DNA of 13,590 nt, taken from positions 1-13,590 of the forward strand of contig JBBRLA010000166.1 in NCBI GenBank assembly GCA_038231615.1, written 5' to 3'. The position numbers were made by a program, and so were the translations under genes. Origin of the DNA: JBBRLA01 sp038231615. Lineage in GTDB: Bacteria > Myxococcota_A > Polyangia > Palsa-1104 > JAEUJZ01. Each line of letters opens with the position of its first letter. Position 1 is the first letter of the stretch. The notes under the pieces were generated by a model. That model had not been told where the DNA came from, searched no databases, and saw only the letters and a program-made list of their open reading frames with translations. Shown in pieces: positions 1 through 6,000 of the stretch.

Positions 1-41
1 AGGGGCACCCGACGGGCCCCGAGCGGCAGTCCCCGCGCAGC

Positions 42-118
42 CAAGCCGGTCAACCAGCCTCAGCAAACCCGCAAGCGGGTCATAAAGCCTCAGCATGCCC
101 GCCAGATCCCAGCCTCAG
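42..118. repeat. Short imperfect direct repeats just downstream of the SPFH gene
   Basis: Two 23-base copies at 42-64 and 72-94 match at 19 of 23 positions, with a 30-base period. Both end in AGCCTCAGC. A third, shorter copy of AGCCTCAG lies at 111-118 and contains the stop codon of the minus-strand gene. No function is recognisable. It could be the remains of a local duplication in the 3' untranslated region. Confidence 0.5.
67..80 (-). terminator. Possible weak intrinsic terminator for the SPFH gene
   Basis: Read on the minus strand this is ACCCGC-TT-GCGGGT followed directly by TTTG, beginning 34 bases after the stop codon. The inverted repeat is perfect, and realistically forms a 5-bp stem with a 4-base loop. 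The T-run is only three bases, so termination strength is doubtful. Its placement fits the end of the SPFH transcript. A purely structural or chance hairpin is the alternative. Confidence 0.3.
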
Positions 119-1185
119 AGGTCCTTCAGAATCTCCGCCCTCTTGGCCGCGTATTCCTGATCATCCAGAAGCCCCGCGTCCTTCAGCCCCTTGAGCTTCT
201 TCAGCCGCTCTTCCAACGTAGGCGCCGCGGGAGCCGATGCCATCGGGGCCGCCGGGGCGGCGGGCGCCGCTGGCCCAGGCCCCTGATGCTGCTGGTTGAA
301 CATGTTGGCCATCGCCATCCCCCTCCCCAGCCCCGCCCCCGCCATCATCGGATTGCTCCCTCCCCCGTCGCCCCCGCCGCCCCGCGACAGCCCGTCCCCC
401 GCAGACATCATCGCCTTGCCCGCCGCAAGCTGCTGGAACCCCGAGATGCCCCCGGCCATGCGGATCTGCGCCGCGTCTTTATAGAGCGACTTGAGCGTCG
501 CCTCGTCCTCCTCCTTGATGGAGACCACGAAGTTCCCCAGCCGCACGATGCGGAACCCGTAGGTGCCCAGGTGCACTTTCACCCCCTCGATGACCTCCTG
601 CTCGATCTCCTCCGTCAGCGCCCCGCTGGTCACCTGCAAGAGCGGCAACTGCTTGTTCACCAGCAGCGAAGCGATCTTGTCGCGAATCGTCTTCAGCAGC
701 TGCTGCCGGAACCAGCCCGTGAACTCGTCCTCCGACGCGAACGAGCGCTGGCCGAAGAACTGGATCGCCTGCCCCACATCCGTCACCTGCAACGAGTATT
801 CCCCGTGCACCATGGTCTGGATCGCCAGCCCCGACTTGGGGTCCTCCACGTCCCCGATGCGACCGCCGAACTTGAACCCGGCGACCTCCCGGGTGGTCAC
901 GAACCACACCTCTGCCTTGAAGACGTTGCCCCCGGTGAACTTGTCGATGAGGATGTTCAGGAACGGGATGTTCGAGGACTCCAGCGTGTGCCTGCCGGCG
1001 CCGACCTGTCCGACGAACTGGCCGTCCTTGTAGAACAGCGCCACCTCGTCCATTCCGACGGTAAGCTGCGCCTTGTTCGGGATGGTGGGGTCCGGGTGCT
1101 TGTAGACCAGCAGCGCCTTCTTGTCGTCGGGCCGAGCGATGGCCAGCTCGCGCACTCCGCCTTTGACAAAGTCCATCAGGCCCAT
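115..1185 (-). CDS. SPFH/band-7-type protein (YdjI/COG4260-like) with C-terminal SHOCT motif, 356 aa
   Basis: The frame is also open upstream, but the ATG at 1185 is chosen because a perfect AGGAGG lies 7 bases before it, and the protein resembles its family from this point on. Residues about 20-225 read as the SPFH-type domain of the YdjI/'virion core protein' family, with GMDEVALFYKDGQ and AGRHTLES near residues 44-70. Residues about 265-310 are Gly/Met-rich and 303-322 are Ala/Pro-rich, a flexible linker. Residues about 323-354 (LEERLKKLKGLKDAGLLDDQ onward) form a SHOCT motif, a short helical oligomerisation or recruitment element. No signal peptide or transmembrane segment is seen, so it is probably cytoplasmic or membrane-peripheral. 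In Bacillus subtilis YdjI works with the PspA homologue YdjF at the membrane, but no PspA-like gene is visible here. Family assignment is fairly sure; the cellular role is inferred. Confidence 0.85.
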   Translation of the reverse strand: MGLMDFVKGGVRELAIARPDDKKALLVYKHPDPTIPNKAQLTVGMDEVALFYKDGQFVGQVGAGRHTLESSNIPFLNILIDKFTGGNVFKAEVWFVTTREVAGFKFGGRIGDVEDPKSGLAIQTMVHGEYSLQVTDVGQAIQFFGQRSFASEDEFTGWFRQQLLKTIRDKIASLLVNKQLPLLQVTSGALTEEIEQEVIEGVKVHLGTYGFRIVRLGNFVVSIKEEDEATLKSLYKDAAQIRMAGGISGFQQLAAGKAMMSAGDGLSRGGGGDGGGSNPMMAGAGLGRGMAMANMFNQQHQGPGPAAPAAPAAPMASAPAAPTLEERLKKLKGLKDAGLLDDQEYAAKRAEILKDL

Positions 1186-1192
1186 GGGAAGT

Positions 1193-1198
1193 CCTCCT
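1193..1198 (-). promoter_or_regulatory. Ribosome binding site of the SPFH gene
   Basis: CCTCCT on the plus strand reads AGGAGG on the minus strand, 7 bases before the ATG at 1185-1183. It decides the start, since the longer open frame would add 213 N-terminal codons unlike the family. Confidence 0.85.
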
Positions 1199-1281
1199 GG
1201 TGCAGCGAGACCGCCATCCGCAAAGGAATGGCACAGTGAGTCTGCAGCGAGTAGAATAGAGTGGATCGTAACCGACGCGAC

Positions 1282-1310
1282 ATTATACGGGCACATCCGT
1301 TGTTGCGCAA
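1282..1310 (-). promoter_or_regulatory. Sigma70-type promoter for the SPFH gene
   Basis: The minus strand has a perfect TATAAT -10 box at 1287-1282 and TTGCGC at 1310-1305, which matches the TTG half of the -35 consensus. The spacer is exactly 17 bases. Transcription would start near 1275, leaving a leader of about 90 bases before the ATG at 1185. In this GC-rich sequence a perfect TATAAT in the correct position and direction is unlikely to be chance. Confidence 0.65.
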
Positions 1311-1404
1311 CCGCCGGACCCTGAAGGCCCCCGAAGGCCAGGATGTCGCCGGCCTGCGCGTTTGTGGTTGGCGTCCTGTCTGAAAAGTGGGAGAATATCG
1401 GCCT

Positions 1405-1806
1405 ATGGCCAAGCAGACCATTCGTGTTGTTGCAGCAGTGGTGGAGCGCGATGGGCGGTACCTGATCACCCAGCGGCGTGAGTCGGCGGTGTTGCCGATG
1501 CAGTGGGAATTTCCCGGCGGAAAGGTGGAGGCGGGCGAGAAGGACGAAGATGCGCTGCAACGGGAGTTGCACGAGCGCCTCGACGCCGATTTCAAGGTCG
1601 GCCGCAAGATCGGCGAGAAGAACCACGACTACGACGGCTATCAGGTAGTCCTGGCGCTTTACGCCGCCACCCTGGTCGAGGGGAAGCCCGTCCGCGCCAA
1701 GCGGGTGCGCGACTTCCGCTGGGTCGCTTCTTCGGAATTCGGCCAGTACCAGTTCCCCGACGCCGATCAGCGGACCATGGATCAGCTCCTTGGCATCCGT
1801 CGCTGA
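1405..1806 (+). CDS. NUDIX hydrolase, MutT / CTP-pyrophosphohydrolase-like, 133 aa
   Basis: The ATG at 1405 is preferred over an in-frame GTG at 1387, because GGGAGA at 1389-1394 sits 10 bases before it and MAKQTIRVVAAVV matches the usual MutT N-terminus. The length is typical of MutT (about 130 aa). WEFPGGKVEAGE (residues 34-45) is the classic lead into the Nudix box, and the C-terminal FRWV...FPDAD pattern matches the MutT/NudG group. That group hydrolyses nucleoside triphosphates such as 8-oxo-dGTP to the monophosphate and pyrophosphate. Oddly, the second half of the box reads RELHERLDA (residues 53-61) against the consensus REUXEEXGU. Glu54 and Glu57 are kept, but the third acidic position is Arg58 and the Gly is Asp60. 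The fold is secure; substrate and catalytic rate are uncertain. It diverges from the SPFH gene. Confidence 0.88.
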   Translation: MAKQTIRVVAAVVERDGRYLITQRRESAVLPMQWEFPGGKVEAGEKDEDALQRELHERLDADFKVGRKIGEKNHDYDGYQVVLALYAATLVEGKPVRAKRVRDFRWVASSEFGQYQFPDADQRTMDQLLGIRR

Positions 1807-1849
1807 GCACCCCCCCAAGAACAAAGGTGCATCTGGCGCGGCCCTGGAT

Positions 1850-1855
1850 TAGAAT
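1850..1855 (+). promoter_or_regulatory. Candidate -10 element before the LTD-like gene
   Basis: TAGAAT matches 5 of 6 bases of TATAAT and lies 24 bases before the ATG at 1880, so a transcript could start near 1862. No good -35 box is found 16-18 bases upstream. The call rests on the -10 alone and stays tentative. Readthrough from the NUDIX gene is equally possible. Confidence 0.3.
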
Positions 1856-1879
1856 GCGGCGCTTTCCACAGGAGAAGTC

Positions 1880-2284
1880 ATGTCGCTAGTTTTTCAGGAG
1901 TTGCATCCGGCGTCCTCGCCGTCCACTTTGAATGAAGAGTGGTTTGTACTGGAAAATACTGGGCCTGGGCAGGTTAACACGGCAGGGTGCACCCTGACTG
2001 TGTCCCGCAAGGGGCACCCGAAAGGCCAAAAGAGCAGCCGCATCCTGGGCACACTGGACCCGGGCGTCGTCCTGAAGGCCGGGGAGCGCGTTCGTCTCAT
2101 CTGCGGCTCACCCGCCAAGAAGGATCAGGGTCAGCCGCCAGCCGAAGCCGAGGGGATGCGCAACTATCATCTCTTTTTGCGGGAACCGAGCCTGCTGAAG
2201 GATGAACTTACGGTTCGCCTGCTCCTGAAGCAGCACCTTTTCTGCAGCATCGACTACACGCCGCCCGTCCAAAAAGCCGAATAG
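1880..2284 (+). CDS. Small protein resembling a lamin-tail domain (LTD), 134 aa
   Basis: AGGAG at 1870-1874 lies 5 bases before the ATG, which supports this start. Residues about 8-77 follow the lamin-tail layout: NEEWFVLENTG (18-28), then VNTAGCTLTV (32-41), then LDPGVVLKAGERVRLICGSP (59-78). The usual LTD pattern is an EW[VI]x[IL]xN strand, a V-N-L-x-G-W-T-L strand, and L-x-P-G-E-x[VL] near the end. Here Cys37 stands where the usual Trp is found. The remainder (about 79-134) is charged and unassigned. There is no signal peptide or membrane segment, whereas many bacterial LTD domains belong to secreted proteins, so this may be a cytosolic stand-alone version. The first 100 bases look less GC-rich than neighbouring genes. 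The gap to the NUDIX gene is 73 bases. Role unknown; the fold call is from motif pattern only. Confidence 0.6.
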   Translation: MSLVFQELHPASSPSTLNEEWFVLENTGPGQVNTAGCTLTVSRKGHPKGQKSSRILGTLDPGVVLKAGERVRLICGSPAKKDQGQPPAEAEGMRNYHLFLREPSLLKDELTVRLLLKQHLFCSIDYTPPVQKAE

Positions 2285-2347
2285 CGCCCGCCCCCTCAAG
2301 CCATCCGCGCGGGCCGTCGATGCCTCCTGCAACCCGGCAAAGCCGAC

Positions 2348-2354
2348 AGGAGGT
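2348..2354 (+). promoter_or_regulatory. Ribosome binding site of the 180-residue gene
   Basis: AGGAGGT lies 7 bases before the ATG at 2362. It selects this start over an in-frame ATG at 2320, which has no comparable site. Confidence 0.85.
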
Positions 2355-2361
2355 AGGTTCT

Positions 2362-2904
2362 ATGACGAAGAAGAGCATTCAGAAACCGGCCATCGCTCCC
2401 CTGACCGCACGCGCCTCGACGACTCCTCCGGCATCCTCCCAGGCCAAAAGCGCCCGCGAGGCGGCGCCAAACCCCTGGCTGAGCAAGAAGGTCGCCCAGC
2501 GATTGGAAGAAGCCCGGACCCTGCTGCTCGACATGGCGGCGGACCTGCCCTTCGACATGGTCCTGCGCGGCCGGGTCGCCCAGCCCCGGGAGGACGTGCT
2601 GGCACAGGCCGAGCCGCTGGCCCGGCTGATCCAGCACTTCACTCCGCAGGCGCTCGGCATCTCCATCGACGCCAACTACATCCGGGAGCGCCGGACGCTG
2701 ATCGATCTACTGGGCGACTTCGAGAAGGCCGGGGAGAACTTCCTCGGCCTGATTCGCCGGACCCGCGCGGTCATGGCGGCACAGCTCGAAAAGGCCATGC
2801 GCGACGCCTACCTGACCGCCACCGAGTCGGCCCCCGCCACCAAGGAACTGACCCTGGCGCTTTCCCCCCTGGCGCCGGCCCTCGCCTCGACCCCCAAAAA
2901 GTGA
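2362..2904 (+). CDS. Hypothetical alpha-helical protein, 180 aa
   Basis: I do not recognise this protein. The start is fixed by AGGAGGT 7 bases upstream. Residues 1-35 are Ala/Ser/Thr/Pro/Lys-rich and probably disordered. Residues about 38-158 look fully helical with amphipathic spacing: LSKKVAQRLEEARTLLLDMA (40-59), then LPFDMVLRGRVAQPREDVLA (62-81), then IDANYIRERRTLIDLLGDFE (102-121), and a final helix around LEKAMRDAYLTA (142-153). The C-terminal tail (155-180) is low-complexity and ends in two Lys. There is no Cys, signal peptide or transmembrane segment. The gap to the LTD-like gene is 77 bases and contains GCCCGC...GCGGGC (2286-2314) without a T-run, so the two genes may share a transcript. 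A small cytosolic helical adaptor would fit, but this is a guess. Confidence 0.75.
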   Translation: MTKKSIQKPAIAPLTARASTTPPASSQAKSAREAAPNPWLSKKVAQRLEEARTLLLDMAADLPFDMVLRGRVAQPREDVLAQAEPLARLIQHFTPQALGISIDANYIRERRTLIDLLGDFEKAGENFLGLIRRTRAVMAAQLEKAMRDAYLTATESAPATKELTLALSPLAPALASTPKK

Positions 2905-2927
2905 CGTGACGTGATCCCCGCCCGTAC

Positions 2928-3021
2928 TCATCGCTCTAAGAGATGATCGGGACCCTGGAAGTATGATAAGCCTCTGCGGAAGAGGCAAGCTGGTATCATA
3001 AGGATCACAGGTCTTTATCAT
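2928..3021 (+). promoter_or_regulatory. Leader of the giant TPR gene with complementary heptamers, candidate operator or RNA switch
   Basis: TATGATA (2962-2968) and TATCATA (2994-3000) are perfect inverted arms around a second perfect inverted pair, GCCTCT (2970-2975) and AGAGGC (2981-2986), with a 5-base loop. ATGATAA (2963-2969) is also complementary to TTATCAT (3015-3021), whose last T is the first base of the TTG start codon. One left arm therefore has two mutually exclusive partners. TATGAT (2962-2967) and an extended TGGTATCAT (2991-2999) also resemble -10 boxes, but neither has a good -35. A smaller pair, TCATC/GATGA, lies at 2928-2946. It could be an RNA structure hiding the start or a DNA operator with two half-sites. 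No T-run follows, so it is not a typical terminator. Confidence 0.4.
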
Positions 3022-6000
3022 TGGCATTCTCGGCAATCACCCCCCTGGCGCTGACGAAGACGGGCTCAAGGACCCGCCTGCACCTGTCTCAGTCAGCCGA
3101 CCTGGGTCCGGGAACACTCTCCCGTCTGGAGATCGACGTTCCGGATTCGATTTTGGCCTCCGATCGGGGGCGGCAGCAACGCTGTCGGGGACGTCTGACC
3201 CGCGCCGAGCTGGAACTTTCCCAGGAGCAGATCTCCTCGTGGCTAGCGTCCTCGAGCTGCCCGTTTCTCCGCGCCCGCGGGATCGAGCGCGTCCGCGTCA
3301 GGCTGGCACGGTCCCACGCCGTTGTCTCGGCCCAGATGCTGGTGGAGGGGCGCCGGGTTTGGCTGACGGCGCGGGTGCGTCTTCGCGCCGACAAGGAGGC
3401 GGATGGGCTGTGGGGACACAAGACCCTGCTGTGCCTGGAGCAGGTCCGCGTCCATGGGTTCGCGCCGATGCCGGCGCCCGTGTGTGGTCTTTCCCTGTGC
3501 ACGGCCCTCCTTGGCGGCCCCGACGGGACCGGCGAGCGCACGATCGCCGTCCGCGGGGTGTCGGAGGTCGGGATCGATCCCCTCCGGCTCGCCCTTCTGG
3601 GGGCGCTGCCCTCGCAGGGCTACCGCCTGCCGGACGCTTCCCGGATCTCGATCAGTGAGCTGCGCGTCATCGAGGGGAGCATCGTCTTGCACTTCGGCAG
3701 CCTGGCGCAGAACTCCTCCGGGGAGCCGGCGGCGGCGTTGCCGGCGGAGCTGCTCTTGGGAGACCGGCACCTGGCCGCGGGACAAGTGGACCTGGCGCTG
3801 GCCGCCTATAAGGAGCAGGAAGACGGTCCCGCCGCCACTTTGGCCCGGGGCCGGCGGCTGGCGGTGCTGGCCAGCCAGCCGGCCCGTTTCGATGAGGCCG
3901 TCGCGCTGGCCGAGGAGGAGCTTCACCGGACCCCGGACCACGTCGGAGCGCACCTGGCCCTGGCGGCGATCGAGACCCTGCGGGAGCAGCCGAAAAGTGC
4001 GATCGCGCGCTACCTTCGCCTGTCCGAACTGCCGGACAACACCCCCGAAGAGGTGGCCACCGCCATCCTGTGCGCCGCCGAACTGCTGCTGCACGAATAT
4101 TCCGGGGACGCGGTAAAGTGGCTGGAAAAAGCCGCCGCCCTGAACGGCGGGCCGCCATCCTCCCGGGCCGCCAGCCACCTGGCAGAGCAGTACACGAAAG
4201 AGCGCCGGTACCAGGAACTGGCGCACCTGGAAGAGCGCCAGATCAGCCTGCTGCCCAAGGCCGCCCACGCCGATCTCCAGCGCCACCACCTGCGTCTGGC
4301 CACGTTGTACCTGGAACATCTGAACGATCTTTCGCGGGCGCAGGAGGAGATCGACAAGGCGATGGGCCTGGGCGGGAACAATCCCGCGGTGTGGGAACTG
4401 GAAGCGCGGCTGCTGCAAGGCCGCGCCGGCCATCGGGCGGAGGCGTTGCAGGCCCTGGACAAGGCCGCGGCCCTGTCCAATGCCGACGAGGCGGCGGACA
4501 TCTACGCCCGCGCCGGGGCTGTCGCCGAGCGGATGGGCGAGGAGGAGGCGGCGCTCCTGCGGTATCGCAAGGCGCTTTCCTGTGTGCCGGGTCATCTGGG
4601 GGCCCTGGAGCGCCTGGCGGACCTGCTCGCCGACGCGCGGCGGCTGGAAGAGGCCCGGGAGGCCTACGAGGCGTTGCTCGAACGGGCGCCTTTTGGCGAG
4701 ATGGGCAGTTCCATCCGTCGCCAGGCGCTTTTGGCCCTGTCGCGCCTGGCCATCGAGATGGGAAACGATCGCCATCGGGCCCGGGGGTATCTGGGTCGGG
4801 CCCTGGCGCTGGGCGGGGAGCACGATCCCGAGGTGCTGCGGGCCTGGGCCGCCGCGGAAGAGGCCGACGGGCAACTGGAGAACGTCGAGAAGGCGCTGGC
4901 CCGTCTGGAGGAACTCGGGTTCCAGGATGTCGTGCTGCGGCGGGCCGAGGTGCTGGTCGCCTTGAAGCGGCCGGAGGAGGCCATCCAGTTGGTCTTCAAC
5001 TCGCGGGCGGCGCTCAAGCGACCGGAACCGCCGGAGCGGGCGGAACAGGCCCTGCATGTCCTGATCCTGGCCCGGCAGGCGATGGGCGACACCCGGGGGC
5101 TGCGTGGGGCGCTGGAGCAGTTGCTGGAACTGGCCCCGGAGAACCAGCGGGCGCAACTCGAGCTGGGTCAGGTGCTGGCCGCCGGTGGCGATCTGGAGGG
5201 GGCCCAGGTACACCTGAGTCGTGCCGGCAAGGAGCCGGTGGTGCTGGAGGCCCTGATTCAGATTGCAGTCAGGCGGGGCGATCTTTCGGCACAGGAACAG
5301 ACCCTCGGCGAACTGATCGAGGTGCTGGGGACCGATTCGTCGCGCGACCAGGAACGGGCGGGCGCGCTGGCCCGGCAGGCGGAACTTTTGACCCGCCTGG
5401 ATCGGAAGCCGGAGGCCGCCGCCCGGCTGGAACTGGCGCTTTCGCTGGCGCCGGCATCGGATGGGTCGCGGAGCACCATCGGAGAGGCCGCGCTGGCCCT
5501 CGGCCGCTTCGACGTGGCAAAGGCCGCCTGGGCGCCGCTGCTGGAGCAGGCCGCTCGCGATGGGTCGGTCAGCGAGGAGGTGATGCAGATCGCGCTGCGC
5601 CTGGCCGAGCTGGGCGAGGCCACCCATCCAGATGCGGCCCTGGGGCATTTTCGCCTGGTCCTTACAGGCCATCCCGGCAGCCATGACGCGGCCCGGGCAT
5701 GGGGTGGGGTGCTGCGCATCCTGTCGCGCCCCTCAGGCGGGCAGGGGCCGCCGGATCGAGAGGCCCGGATCGAGGCCCTGGTCCAGGCTGCCGCGGACCC
5801 CCGCACGGAGGAGCCGCCAGCCACCCGGGCGGACCGGCTAAACGAGGCCGCTGGCCTGCGGGAGCAGCAGGGGCGGCTGGAAGACGCGGTGGGCCTTTAC
5901 GAGCAGACGCTGGACCTGTCCACCCGGCACCTGCCGGCACTGGATGCACTGGAGGCGCTGGCCGAGCGGGCGGGCAACAAGGCCCTGGTCGCCAGCACGC

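Noticed and set aside
2..85. Possible C-terminus of a plus-strand gene entering from the left and ending in TAA at 83-85
   Set aside because: Only 27 low-complexity codons are visible, and other frames stay open too. There is nothing to support a real gene.
286..1239. Plus-strand open frame opposite the SPFH gene
   Set aside because: It is His/Arg/Pro/Leu-rich without domain signal. The minus strand has a family match, a promoter and a ribosome binding site.
1369..1396. Possible promoter for the NUDIX gene (TTGGCG and GAGAAT)
   Set aside because: The -10 would overlap the ribosome binding site and imply a nearly leaderless transcript. The match is only partial.
1807..1830. GCACC...GGTGC inverted repeat after the NUDIX gene as a terminator
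   Set aside because: It has only a 5-bp stem, a 14-base loop and no T-run.
2286..2314. GCCCGC...GCGGGC inverted repeat after the LTD-like gene as a terminator
   Set aside because: The loop is 17 bases and no T-run follows. It is easily a chance match in GC-rich DNA.
2901..2915. GTGAC-GTGAC-GTGAT tandem at the stop of the 180-residue gene
   Set aside because: It is two exact units and one imperfect unit of 5 bases, too short to support a function.
3243..5684. Long open frame (813 codons) on the minus strand opposite the TPR gene, with similar ones at 5838-7781 and 8088-9752
   Set aside because: The translations are rich in Arg, Gln, Gly and Pro with no domain pattern, while the plus strand shows clear TPR sequence. 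In GC-rich coding DNA such antisense frames are expected.
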